From: Eleginops maclovinus
Taxonomy: Eukaryota > Chordata > Actinopteri > Perciformes > Eleginopidae
Length of the DNA: 64,000 bases
Reading direction: 5' to 3'
Assembly: GCF_036324505.1 (NCBI RefSeq)
Contig: NC_086354.1
Coordinates: 23,413,707-23,477,706 of the forward strand
A program made the translations under genes and the position numbers. Below the pieces are notes generated by a model. It worked only from the letters and a program-made list of their open reading frames with translations, made no database searches and was not told where the DNA came from. Below, in pieces: positions 15,717 to 27,982 of this stretch (positions are counted from its first letter, which is position 1; the number at the start of each line of letters is the position of its first letter).

Positions 15717-16945
15717 GGGGAGTTATATTTAAAGACAATGCTTAAAAATGATAGTAGAGAGTGTTATAAACTGAAAAGTACTCAAATCCTGAACATTGGA
15801 ACCGATACCTTGTTATATTTTGAGGGAAATCTATTGTTTTTGCAGGTTAAAGAAGAGTTTATGGGAGTATATGAGTCCTGAGCGTGCACATGGACATGTG
15901 TCTGAATCAGATTGGAAGGTCTGTACCATCATGTGAGTAAGGGGAAGTTTTCCAGGCCCTATACTGAACTAAGTGTTCTGTTCGAGGGCACTTTACTGGT
16001 TTAATTTGAGTGCAATATTGCTTTTGTTTATCGTCCCATTCACATTTTCCCAGCATGCAGCGAGGGGATAAAGGTTCATCAGGTTCACTGTACTGTCCTG
16101 CAGCAGCTGTAACACAGCAGAGCCTGTTTATCGGACTCTGGGGGTCGCCTGCAGCCACACTGGTCGCCCCGGTACTAAACTGGCCACACACAGACACAAA
16201 AGCACACACACATGCACACACACACAACGACCTACACACAGGCCTGTGATCACAGTGCTCATTGTCAGTGAGAGCCAGGGTGGCACAAACAAACACAAAT
16301 GGTTACCATTCTTGTGCGAGACACACACACAAAATGCTCCCACGTGCAATTCAACCCGACATACCAGCCCACATACTGGAAAACACACACTCACACACAC
16401 AATCCCCAGAGCCCGATATAGAGTCCATTACTTTGGAATGCCACACTGCTTTCCTCCAAACACGACATGTACTCAGACTCGGTCGGGCCCGACTGCCGTG
16501 AGTCACACAGGGCTCCAACAAACCGACATGATTGCCTAGTTACCCGAGAGGCTGCAGCGACTACATGTTTAAGGACGGAGTGACTCACAAACGCCCAAGA
16601 TTACCCTGACATTAAAACCCACAGCCTGTGTAAACACGGCTCTATTATTCCTGCTGAGCTCTCTCATTCACTGTTTGCAGTGGTGTGATTCATACAGTCG
16701 CAACACGTGACCAGGAGAGTGCCGCTCCTCCGAACTGGAGAGCATGCGTTCACACTGAGGGGGTTTCCCCTAATGGACGGTCAGGGTTGTCGTTCTGCAA
16801 AAAAGTCTTCCTATAATTTCTGCTGAGATGATCGGTTATGAGCTCGAGGAAAATGAGACCGTATGAGATGATAGAATTGCACTTCTGAGTTGCTTTAGAA
16901 ACTTTAGAAGGATGCAAGATATGCATGTGTTTCATCATGAAAAAT
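15717..16945. other. Non-coding stretch with interrupted CA-rich segments
   Basis: Degenerate CA-rich patches lie at about 16190-16230 and 16320-16400. Open frames here come from that low complexity. No gene recognised. Confidence 0.45.
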
Positions 16946-17440
16946 AACTTAAAGGTCCCCTATTGTGCAAAAATGCACTTTCTGCTGTCTTTTATACATA
17001 CATGTGTGTCCCTGGTGTGCAAGGAGACTCACAAAGTGTCAGAAAGTACAACCCTCTCTCTTTTCCTCCTTACCCACATCTCTAAAAACGGGGGTACAAA
17101 CGAGTTGATCCAGATTTGCTGTCGATATGATGTCATATCAGAAATGTGGGCTGGCTTTACATTGAACTCCAGGCAACTCCTGTTCAAATATAACACAACA
17201 GGATACCTTAAAAGAAAAGACTCATTTTTATTCATAAAAAGCTGCAATAGCACTCGCGTAGAAGAGTCCTTTGTCGCAGCATTTAAATGCACTTTGGATA
17301 TTCCCATTTCCGAAGTTGGGAAGCCGTTGTCTTATGGAAACAACACCGACACTTCTAATTTGTGTGTGATCATTTCACACATTGATAACTGTTACCGAGT
17401 TGTTGTTTTTGGACTCAAGGTGTCGTTCATGTGACTTGTC
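16946..17440 (+). mobile_element. Non-autonomous DNA transposon-like repeat (family 3)
   Basis: Starts 'ttaaaggtcccctattgtgc' and continues 'catgtgtgtccctggtgtgc', 'aaggagactcacaaagtgtc', 'ctctctcttttcctcc', 'taaaaacgggggtacaaac'. I recognise this as a common fish repeat. The open frame across it (16925-17434) is a by-product with no known domain. The right end is not resolved. Confidence 0.5.
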
Positions 17441-18953
17441 CCATTTGGAAACGCATATAAGTGCAGCAACATGCCCTATCTCATAATATAATGTCATTTT
17501 TGCATCCGTCTCTTGATCAGGTCTTTGCACACGTTTAATATGCTCTTCTCTGTTCCCGTCAACCAAGTTTCGAGAAAATCGACGAGTAGTTTTTCCGTAA
17601 TCCTGCATACCTCCTTTGCAGAGGTTATTGTAATAAGGATCTCAATTCTTCCAACAGGTTCAGTAATTGTAATTCTGTTTGCTTTGGAAGTATGACATCC
17701 CATACTGGACTGGACAATATGTTGGCCTTACCACGTTGCCATTCACCCGGTTGCCAGGCTCAGTTGGCATAACATAACATAACTCAAACTGTGCATCAAG
17801 CTGATCAAAGGCAATGATAGGAGCCACGGTTAATCTCAGATACACACCGTTAAAATACAAGGTCCGTCTGGACTTAAATTAAGGGAGCGCCAAAGAGCTG
17901 AAGGTATTATTAATACTGGAAGTGCAAAATCACACAGCTAAGCGTGCAGGATGGAAGACTTTGCATCCACTGATCAGTGATTTTAATCCTTTCCTCACCC
18001 AGAGAAATACGACCCATCTGAAAGAGGTTAAAGATTACGGCAATTTGTGATTTTTATGTATTATAGTTAGCCTTTATTTTCTTGTGCTTAGCCCTCAAGG
18101 GTGTTTTCTGATCTGCAACAAGTTAATCAGTTAATGCTGAGATGCAAACAAGGTCTCCGAGGGAGCAGTCTGCCAGCTTTTAGTTTTCCTCCTTACAAAT
18201 CCCAAGAGCAAATTGCTTCAGCTTTAAAACTTTTTTTTTTTAAACTGACGCTGTCATGCCCGGCCGTCCTTGCATCTTCATACCTTTTAGGAAAAAAAAT
18301 CTAATTGCAATACACTGGGGAGTTTGTGCAGCGAAATGAATTGGGCAAACGGCTTGGAAAGCTTCCACTGCAAATAGCTATTATGAGATTATAATGTGAT
18401 TTACACATAATTTGAATATGCATGACCATGACAGACGCAAAGAGGATTTATTTTTTTTAGCCTGCGCCATTAGGCAGCTTTCCAGTCTTCGCACTTTGTA
18501 AGGGAATTCCACGGCTCTCTTGGTTTGGACGTGTTGCTGACCGAGCCTTTCATGAGGTCATGGATCTGGGCACGAGTCCCCACTGGCTCCAGGGACGCTT
18601 CTTTGTGGCTCACCCGGCACCCGGATATCCTGTGAGTGGCAGGAAAGCTGAAAATGTTCTACCATCAAAGGTGTCATTCAAGCTGAGGATGCTGGGGGGG
18701 AAAAAAACTCCAATTTAGCAAAAGGGTTATTTGGTCAGTGTTATTATTTTAAAATATATTCTGGAAAAGCTTGCCTCAAGATATGTTAACTAACAAATGA
18801 AACACATTAGAAGGTGTATTTGCACACTAAGAAAACATCAAATGCTACTTAAATATTACATTTATTAATGTCAATTGTCCTACGCTTCATTACCCATAGC
18901 TTACACATTTTAACATTTCCAAAAATCATGCATGCACTGATCAGCACCCCTTT
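17441..18953. other. Non-coding stretch with one exon-like segment
   Basis: Mostly unique sequence. About 18360-18480 is non-repetitive and rich in AT homeodomain-type motifs, so it may be conserved non-coding DNA. The exon-like segment at 18487-18630 is listed separately. Confidence 0.35.
18487..18630 (+). other. Exon-like open segment (unproven)
   Basis: A 144-bp segment (48 codons) lies between an acceptor-like 'ggcagctttccag' ending at about 18486 and a strong donor-like 'gtgagtgg' at 18631. The plus frame that includes 'LSWFGRVADRAFHEVMDLG' is open throughout. The peptide is not one I recognise and no partner exons are seen nearby, so chance or a decayed repeat is at least as likely. 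Confidence 0.12.
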
Positions 18954-19385
18954 AAAACGGCCCTTTTATTCTCATTGTCAGGTTCATATTTGTATTTTGT
19001 CTCTCCTGGGACATGTCTCCCTGCTTTAATGTTCACAAAGCTCTTGATGTTTCTCATACTGCCTGTGCTGCAGCACCTCTTTTCCCCCTCTGTCTGAAAC
19101 TAGAGCCCAGTCTGCTCTGATTGGTTAGCTGACCGGCTCTGTTGTGATTGGGAGACCGCTTAGAGATGTCCCGCCCCTTAGCCGATCATGTGAAATGTGT
19201 TGGAGTGCTAGCCAACGGAAGCGTGAGTGTCACTTTGTTCTGGAAGTAAGCACAGGAGTTCAATGGAGGAGTTTCAGACAGAGGGGGAGGGACTCCAAAG
19301 TTCAAAATCTAGCAGTTTCATTCCATTTACATGCACTAAAACCTATATAACACACTACAGGAAAGGCTTTCCTACTTCTTATCCA
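18954..19385 (+). mobile_element. Non-autonomous DNA transposon, family 1, near full copy
   Basis: About 430 bp, with the same blocks as the 56139-56554 copy in reverse order and complement: 'gttcatatttgtattttgtc', 'catactgcctgtgctgcagc', 'cccagtctgctctgattggt', 'agagatgtcccgccccttag', 'catttacatgcactaaaacc', 'cactacaggaaagg'. No transposase is encoded. The outer ends are diverged. Confidence 0.8.
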
Positions 19386-20143
19386 ATCTTGGTAATAATC
19401 TACATTGCCTAAAATTGCATATGTTGAGGACCTTCTAAAATATGTTGGATCCCTGATGGCAAAACCATCACGACTACTCTTGCCATTCTGTCATGTTACC
19501 ATGGTTTCACAGTTTATAGCTGTTTCCACAGGCCCTCTCTTCTCTTTGCATTAGAGCCGGTCAGACAGGATGTGGAATGCCCCTGACCGAGTGCAGGATT
19601 CCCCTCGGAGTGGGGGAGGAAGTGGGGGTACTGGATTCCAAGTCTGGGTTACAGTGGGAAGGAAGGGGTCACGTTCCTGTTTGTTTCGCAATATAGGAAG
19701 GCAGCCGCGGTGGATGGGGAGAGGGGGGGTGGGAGGTTGGGTGAGTCGTGCAGGGTCCTGCAGGGTCATTCACTCCCTATCATCACATTCACAGCTGCTG
19801 GGGCTGGGCTGAGTGTGGGAGGACGAGGGCAGGAAAGAAGTCTCCCATGATGTACACTCCTCAAGCATGCTGGACTTGGAGCTGAATGGGGACAATGAGG
19901 TAGATCCTGCTGAATAGCGCTGAGTGAAGCACTGCGGTGGAGCTGCCCCGGCATGAATGAGTGAGTTTAAAAAAAGGGAACATCGATGCTCGGGCCAAAC
20001 GTCCCTGAATAAACAAAAGGTTAAGAGAAAACTTAGCAGCCTGAATGCACTGGTTCTGCAGACTGAAGGGCTTCACTTTGACAGCAAGTTAAGGGGAAAT
20101 CATCTTTGGTGTAACATCTTACAAATTTATCTCATAGATGGGA
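19386..20143. other. Non-coding stretch, no gene recognised
   Basis: About 19560-19960 is GC-richer and has open frames on both strands with proline-rich minus-strand translation. No known domain or splice context supports a gene. Confidence 0.4.
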
Positions 20144-20345
20144 ATGTTTAATTTCCATCTGGACCATGTATGGAACAGAACTAGACCCTGTGACACTGGC
20201 AGAGGTCTTCTTACTCTAATTAAAAGAGAGGGCTAGGGTTATACTTAATCAAAAGCGAAGACAAATGATCAATTTGTAAAAGGAAATGTAAAGTCAAATG
20301 AAGACTGGAAAAACTGGACTTCAACATTATTGCTTTCCTTTTCCT
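20144..20345 (+). repeat. Local duplication, copy 1
   Basis: It aligns with 20455-20680 over its whole length: both begin 'tgtttaat.tccatctgg', share 'gtatgga.cagaactagacc', 'gtgacactggcaga.gtcttc' and end 'ggactt/gcaacatt'. It holds one 'ctagggtt' where copy 2 has a TTAGGG run. Confidence 0.8.
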
Positions 20346-20454
20346 TTTCTTTGTGTAATACTACAAATTAGACACATAATAAAGGCGATCTGTCAATATC
20401 AACCACATCAAAGTAGATAGACATATATTAAAGACCAGAAAACACACGAGCAAA

Positions 20455-20680
20455 TGTTTAATCTCCATCTGGTCTACGTATGGAGCAGAACTAGACCCGG
20501 TGACACTGGCAGATGTCTTCTTAGTTAATTAACAGAATATTTGGCAATTAAATGAGAGGGTTAGGGTTAGGGTTATACGTAATCCAAAGGGAAGAACAAA
20601 TAAGCAGTTTGGTAAAGGAAAGCGAGTAAAAAAGGAGGCTGGAAACAATCTGGAACTGGACTGCAACATTCACCACATTT
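20455..20680 (+). repeat. Local duplication, copy 2, with TTAGGG expansion
   Basis: It starts 311 bp after copy 1 and has the same order of blocks. It has gained about 25 bp and carries three telomere-like TTAGGG units at 20557-20574. The divergence from copy 1 shows an old duplication. Confidence 0.8.
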
Positions 20681-22718
20681 TCCTCTCTTGGCTTAAGTAT
20701 CTTTCCACTTTGCCTTCACACCGCTGCCATATCCTTAGCTCCCATGTTTGTTTCCACTACCTGTTTTTCCAATCAAGTCATCTGTGTCCCTCTGCATTTC
20801 CCATTTGTGCGGATACGGCGGTTTCCTTCCTCTCATGAACAACAGGATGTGTGCTACTTGAAGCATACGTGCAACATTTTCAAACTTACAAATCAGTGTC
20901 GGCTCTCCACCTCCAATTTCCTGCTTTTGAAAAAAAAAAGGACAAGAAGTAAGTCGTGCTGTGAATGACAGATCAACACTCTGTAGAGATTTTATCGATA
21001 ACAGAAGGACCTTCATTTTAAAACCATGTACAACCTCGTTTCTAATTCCTAAGCAATAAAGCAGCGGTGAAGCGTAACACAAACCATTATGGACATAAAG
21101 TTTCTTGTACATTACCAGGATTAACAGACCCTGCACATATCTCATTCCTTCATAAACTCCCGAGGTGCAGTTTAATCATGTTCATACCTGCTCTCGTTCT
21201 TTTTTTCCTGCTTTGTTAAGCTGAGATTCTGATGATTCGACTCATTAAGTCAAGGCGCTCTCTTAAGTGCAGGGCCGATAATGGAGATGAGGAACCAAAT
21301 TGAGCCTGTCTTTGAAAACTGCGGGCCCTGCACCGTGGAAATGACGGCCGCTCGGCTTCGTTACGGCAAGACGTGCACTTAGCCGACGTCCACTGTTTAA
21401 CCTGATGGTGTAAAACTAGGGAAAAGACAACGTTTTTTTTGGTTGTTTTAACGGCGTTAGATGGCAGAGAACGGGGCTAAATGGGCTACATAACGCAAAC
21501 ATTAAAACTGTCAACGACGATTAAGCTGTTAAAGTAAAGCCGGATAACTTCTATAAAATAGGGGAGAAATTCCTACATTTTCCGGAAAGGAATGAAGCTT
21601 TTTGTCTGCCAGCTTTTTAACTTACTGCACAATTGATTTGGTCAACATATTTTAGATCATTTATGTTGTTTAAATATTAAATTGTTATCAATCTAATATT
21701 TGTATGTTTATTCTTTGTCATATTTATATATTTGTTTTCATTTGTTTGTGATATTTATTCAAAAACAAAATGCCCCATAGAAAAAAGTGTCCAAAAAAAA
21801 AGTTTGTTGAAATAGTTAAAGAGTTTTTATTCTGCATCAACGTATATAAATCAAATAAAAACACCTAGGAGCATCATTCAATAATCCTCTGGAGATGTTT
21901 CACTTTCCAAACCAAGTTACCCCTCAATAGTAATTGTTGTTTTCATTTTGCACCATCAATCACATTCCAATAAATGCATCGACTGATATCTCACATACAT
22001 CTCACTTTGGGAGCGAAGCTGCTTCTCTTATTCCTCCGAGGATCAGCGTTCAATTTATCTCTCTCTGTCTCTCACTGCGATTCAACAGAGGTGATAAATC
22101 TCCAGAGCTAAAGCAAAGCTAAAACAACCGACCTCAGCGCTCACTGATGATAACGGCTGTGCTGCCCCTAAACTGAAATCAATACTTTATCTTTTACATT
22201 TTTACATCTCACACGTTCAGCTGATGCAATCGCTGGGGATGGATGGTTTACTGTCTCGTTGGAAGATGTTGAATTACGCTTTATTTCATCTCCATTCAGT
22301 CTGCACGGGTCTGAATAAAAAAAGCAAACAACTCAATCCATGCAAGCTGGAGTGAAAGAAATAGCAGGATCATGTCCAGTCAAATCTAACCAAACATGAT
22401 CCAGTTAAGAAACCCTGTACTTGACTCTTGTGAACTTGTGACCCTGTGGTTGTTAACGTTCGGTCACCCCGCTGCCTGGCTTCAACAGGAGTACAGTATT
22501 CAGTGTTGCAATGTTTTCCCCGGTGGACCAAAACCATAGAAATTCAGCAGATTGAAACACTTCACGGTTTATTGGTCAAAGTAAAGTAGAGGCCTCTGTT
22601 TGCACCGAGCAGCTGGTCATGAGACGGAGATGACTCACAGTCAGCTGTGACCCTCCTCCCTGCCCCGTTCACTCCGGCAGCCATCGATTATTCCAGCAAA
22701 GGACTCTTTCATTGCAGG

Positions 22719-22719
<1 letters not shown>
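20681..22719. other. Non-coding stretch; possible conserved element at about 21200-21420
   Basis: No gene recognised. 21200-21420 is non-repetitive and of balanced composition, unlike its AT-rich neighbours, so conserved non-coding sequence is conceivable. 21640-21800 is very AT-rich. Confidence 0.35.

Positions 22720-22744
<25 letters not shown>
22720..22744 (+). repeat. (AC)n microsatellite, short
   Basis: About 12 AC/CA units, then an interrupted tail. Confidence 0.9.
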
Positions 22745-22751
<7 letters not shown>

Positions 22752-25064
22752 AGACTGGAATAAGTGAATCCATGCATAGCTGAACAATTTTGTGCACAGG
22801 TAGACACATCCTTATATGGTTAATGCATGCATGATTCAACTGTTGCATTAGCAGCTGCATCAAAGATCTCCTTTTTGGCTACACTTCAGTATTCGGTGCA
22901 AAAACTGAAGCTAAATATAAAATATGTATGTCTGCAGGTGGTGGGTGCTTAGGGGGTTTAAGGGTACTTAAGTAAACCTTGCAGTGTACTTATTGTTTAT
23001 ATATATTAGTATAACCCTTCTTATTAATATGCACATTGAATTGCATGTGTCAGGCTTTCTCTTAGGTCAAATTTGAACCCTGCCTTGTTGACTTGAAACA
23101 AGTCTTTGTGCACAGGTTTGCAGATCACTTAAAGTGTCCATCACCGTCAATTCCTGTAATAAAGAAAACTACACTTGGCTTGCGTAGATGATCTGCGTTG
23201 ACTTGCTCTTATCTGTGAAACAAGGTTATTTTTATGAGTTACTTTTGGGCATTTCTGCCTTCATTTCACTGCAGACTCTTAAGACTTGGTGGAAAGAGAG
23301 AGAGAAGGGTATGGCATGCAACGAAGGTCACAAACCGAATGTGAACCCGGGTCGTTGCAGTTCAACGGCACGCACTGGCATCCAAGAAGCTCCAGAAATA
23401 GAAGCATGTTTTCTCTGTGCCGTGCTGCAGCAACATGCAAAGCATTGCTTGGCACATGAAATCTGTTAGGGTGCAATCAGTAATAGGTTACTTTAGAAGA
23501 CAAATTCTGGACGTATTGATGCAATGCCATATTAACTGCATTGGCCAATCAAATGCATGCATACAGTACATCGGTAATTCATCCTTTTATTGTCTTTTAC
23601 TATGTCATGGGAACCCGCTACTAGGATCTTGATTGGATTAGGTCCATTATATCAACTACATATATGGGGTTTATGGGTTTATGCTGCATAAGTAAGTGGA
23701 ATGAATCTCCCCTGCTGGTTGAACTAGTGTAACCTTCTGAGATCCATTATTTTAAATGTTGATTTTGACGTTAATCATCAGTAATATTACCACACTCAGC
23801 CGTTCTGTTCTTTGCCCCTGAGATATCCGTGTTTAGGACTGCAGCGCACACTTTGTGACCGATTCATTACGGCTGCCAGAGGGCACATGTGGATCACTCT
23901 TTTGTTTCAAGTAGCCATTGGCTGTTTAAAAAGTCATAGGGGGCTGCCAGATGACATCACAGCGTAATTAGCACATCAATGCATCGACTACAACGCTTCT
24001 GTTTTTCCCAGGCAGGCAGAATGTAAAGCACTAGACAAAAAAGTCATTCAGATCAACTGCAGCAATTTTCTCTTCTTCATCTCTGAGCGTTGGGAAGTGT
24101 GAGAGTTCGCTGTCGCTTTTAAGAAATGATGTCACCAGCACCACATTTACAAGCGCTGCATGCTACGTCACCTAAAAGCTTTCCATACATGGAGAACCAT
24201 ACGTACAGGCACTCCACATATATCTGTCTCACTCTAATTCCCCCCCCCCCACCCCCTCAGCTCTGTTGGATCGCAGCTTTAGTGTTCCCCTGGGAAGACG
24301 CTCGGATCCTGCTTGCCAAGGTTCCAGCAAACGGTTCACATACTGTACTCAGGTCAGCCGAACCTGGGCACCCATCTCTGGGATGAGCAGATGACGTGCT
24401 CCTCAGATGGGAGTCATGACTCACCTAATGTACAGCTGATGGATGTGGGAAACACAGTGGAATTGACCTTTCTTTGAGTCCGTGTCTCTCAAGTTCAGCT
24501 CTTGGTTACTCCTATTTGCTTTGTCAGATCTGTGTTAATGCATATCGACTGGCTGACTCACCCACTCTCCCTTTTCTAAAGCCAAATTGCTAGTGGTGTG
24601 TCATCAGCTAACAGGTAGAAGTACTGTATGTATATTATCAGATTATACTTTCCAAATGTCTCGAAGTGTGTTTGTTTCTAATCACCGAAGCAATTTGGTT
24701 ATGTAATTTGTGTTTGTGTTCGAGAGCGACAATCATGGCAACCAAAAAGGGTAACTTGGAAATATTTCTGAGCCTTTTCACCTTGATTTTTGCTTTCCGC
24801 CACTATCAACAATCACCCCACAGGAAACTCGTGAAGATAACAGAAGCAGAATAACCACAGCTCTCTCTGACTCAATACCAATGTGTTTATTACGTTTGGT
24901 TTGAGTGTGATTATTTTGACTACGTTTTGCACCGTTTGGTTAGTTTGCCAAAGAATCTAGCAGGAAAGTATATACCTATAAGTCATTTTGGCCGAGTACA
25001 GTAGTCTTAACCAACCAATTCTTATCTCGAATTACCCCCTTTTGTGTCAAACTACTGTATGATA
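22745..25064. other. Non-coding stretch, no gene recognised
   Basis: Unique intergenic sequence. A C-run lies at about 24240-24250. Open frames are short and without known motifs. Confidence 0.45.
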
Positions 25065-25250
25065 CTCCACTATAAACCCCCGCCTAACGTTGTGAATCCA
25101 AACAACACAACTTGGTTATGTTTAGGCAACACAACTACTTGGTTAGCTTTAGGAAAACATTGTGGTTTGGGTTCAAATAAGTGTTTGTTATCCAAGTTTT
25201 GTTACGAGCTTAAGGCTAGTCGTCAACGTAAGACGTGACGTTTAGAGCAG
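25065..25250 (+). repeat. Dispersed fish repeat fragment
   Basis: Contains 'aacttggttatgtttaggca', 'acacaactacttggttagct' and 'ttaggaaaacattgtggttt'. I recognise this as a fragment of a very common percomorph repeat with this quasi-repeated TTGGTTA/TTTAGG phrasing. There is a weak internal repeat of 'aacacaact..ttggtta'. Confidence 0.5.
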
Positions 25251-27224
25251 TCTGCTTGGGGAACGTCATGTGTTCAAGTTAGCTGTCTTCCCAGTGCCTT
25301 GTTTGTCAGACCGTGGCTGTGACAAAGCAATGGTATTTGATTATCTAAGAAATGAGGCTCAACTGGTTCAAAACAAAGTGTTATTCGGTTAGTTTTATGA
25401 CAGTTTGGCAGGTTCCGCTCTGATGTATGTGTCCGAACCATCAAACCCTGGGTTCACTGTCAATGTAGCATCACAAAAGCCTTCACATTTTCCAAGAGGT
25501 GAATATCAGATGTACTTACAGCAGAGATACATACGTTAGAGTCAACTCCTCTCTGTCTCTATGAGTAAAGCTTGATGGACCAGGTCTAGTGTTTTCATGC
25601 AACTACATAAACACCGGCAGCTCCACTTTTAATTAGTACTCATCCGGGGAAAGTGGCCTGAATCTGCTTACTCACATTCGGCTGAGAGTTTCCTGTTCAC
25701 TCAACCCATCTAGTATAACTACCTCGAACTCTTAGACTGTGGGGAATTGGAAACCTTGTTAAAATGCACTTAAGGGGTAGGTGTTAAAAGCTATAAGAAC
25801 ATTTAGTTTCCTCACGAACTAAAGCTGAATTCCTGTCATATGTTTGCTCCGTGAAATTAATGGTCGAGGTCTTATGATTCTGAATCAACTGGACCCAAGA
25901 TCACAAAGACATGTGATGAAATGAACCAATTACATTAACTGCATGTGAGTCGACTGTTGCCTGCTCTACGCTTCTTACATACTGTACTTTCCTTCACTCT
26001 GAATATCTTTGCATTTTGATTAGCCTCAAGTGACAGGCATTTGGGGATCCACACGCTGAATATGTTAGCAAAATCAAATCTCTCATGCATCCAAATGGTA
26101 CCAAGCGGCATACATTTGCAAGATGATCAATCAGAAGCATAGACCGTAAACATGAACGGCATCTTACTCGTTTTGCTATTTGTTATTATGCTATCTGACT
26201 ATTATTTCCAAATGGCAGCCACAAACTCTTACCTCTAATTGCAACTGTGTATTTCTAATCAGGCACCGAGCACAGTTTGCAGATTAAGAAACTGGTCATT
26301 ATCTGCCGTGCAAAGAATTTTCGGACAGCTAATTAAAAGTGAGTGACTATTTTTTGGCATTGTTTCCAAATGCAGGATTTTAAAAGGGGTGTGTTGGATG
26401 AGAAACAGCAACGGTTTGTTTTCTCTCTGCTTGATCCCTGATATATTCTGTAGAGACACTTTCACAAAAGGACTGTATACCACGACTAGGATGCTGTACA
26501 AGTTACAACTACTGCATCCACCTAATCACATATTGAATCTGCAAGGAACTGCAAATAAATGCATGTTTAACAATACACACATCTTGCTCCTTTGCCTCGT
26601 AAAAATGTTTCTGCAAAAACAACGTTTTTGTTTTACTTTGCAAGTAGCAATTTATCAGCCAAACACATTCCCAAAGCTGTCACACAAACCGTGTACAGTA
26701 CAGTGCACGAGACACACACAAATAAACACGTGAATAATGTCTGACCGGCACAAAGCAGAGCTGCTTATCTGTCTGCTGTTTATGCTCATTACTGTGTTGC
26801 TATGGATTCATCCTGGCAGCGACCAGCATCCCACGTGCATCGCCACCAACATCAGTCACTGCTTCATGGCAACAGGACTGATTCTGTAATGTCGTATGAC
26901 TCATTGAACGCACAGATAGCATGACTTTCGATTTCCAAGAATGTGAAGCGTGCAGGAATTTGATACATGGCGCTGAACAGAGTTTTGCAGCAATGACAGA
27001 ACGAAAGTGGCACCTTAAATGTTAGCATTTGAGTTTGCTGCATTCTTACGGTAGGCACAGAGAAATACTGAGTTTCAAATCAGAAGCCAACATCAATTAG
27101 CTACTGTAGTATGATGAATGGAAGTGATAATGTATAGGGGGTGTGAAAGTGTTGTCTAGGGCTGCGTCTTTTAAACTTCCCCACACCGTAAGGGAAGGTT
27201 TCAAAGGACCAGCTCATCTTACAC
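25251..27224. other. Non-coding stretch, no gene recognised
   Basis: Unique AT-rich intergenic sequence. Nothing else recognised. Confidence 0.45.
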
Positions 27225-27300
27225 AGTTTAAAACAGTCCTGTTGTGCTTTTGGGTATTTTCCCTTTCCTGTAGGGTGTTGTATAGAGTTTTGTGTGTCAG
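27225..27300 (-). mobile_element. End fragment of family 1 MITE next to a minisatellite
   Basis: 'tgttgtgcttttgggtattt' and 'tccctttcctgtagggtgtt' match the terminal block of the copy at 56139 ('gctatgctttttgggacgtt', 'ccctttcctgtagtgtgttt'). It runs directly into the 40-bp array. Confidence 0.5.
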
Positions 27301-27304
27301 AGGA

Positions 27305-27982
27305 ATCAACAGAAGAAGACAGACAGGAAGTAAACACTAAAGGGAACAGTAGAAGAAGACAGACAGGTAGTAAACACTAAAGGGAACAGCTGAAGAAGAC
27401 AGACAGGTAGTAAACACTAAAGGGAACAGCAGAAGAAGACAGACAGGTAGTAAACACTAAAGGGAACAGTAGAAGAAGACAGACAGGTAGTAAACACTAA
27501 AGGGAACAGCATAAGAAAACAGACAGGCAGTAAACACTAAAGGGAACAGTAGAAGAAGACAGACAGGTAGTAAACACTAAAGGGAACAGCTGAAGAAGAC
27601 AGACAGGTAGTAAAATCTTACAGCAGAAGAAAACAGACAGGTAGTAAACACTAAAGGGAACAGCAGAAGAAGACATACAGGTAGTAAACACTAAAGGGAA
27701 CAGCAGAAGAAGACAGACAGGTAGTAAACACTAAAGGGAACAGTAGAAGAAGACAGACAGGTAGTAAACACTAAAGGGAACAGCATAAGAAAACAGACAG
27801 GCAGTAAACACTAAAGGGAACAGTAGAAGAAGACAGACAGGTAGTAAACACTAAAGGGAACAATAGAAGAAGACAGACAGGTAGTAAACACTAAAGGGAA
27901 CAGCAGAAGAAGACAGACAGGAAGTAAACACTAAAGGGAACAGCAGAAGAAGACAGACAGGAAGTAAACACTAAAGGGAACA
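27305..27982 (+). repeat. 40-bp minisatellite, about 17 copies
   Basis: The unit is 'agaagaagacagacaggtag' plus 'taaacactaaagggaacagt'. Variants include 'gaagt' for 'gtagt', 'cagc' for 'cagt', 'ataagaaaac' for 'agaagaagac', and one copy near 27610 with an internal deletion. A block of variant copies near 27480-27600 recurs near 27740-27860, suggesting a segmental duplication inside the array. The sequence is strongly purine-rich on the plus strand. Confidence 0.95.

Noticed and set aside
22810..22819. Perfect CArG box CCTTATATGG as a distal SRF site for klf6
   Set aside because: About four such 10-mers are expected by chance in a window of this size and it lies 7.5 kb away, so there is no real support.
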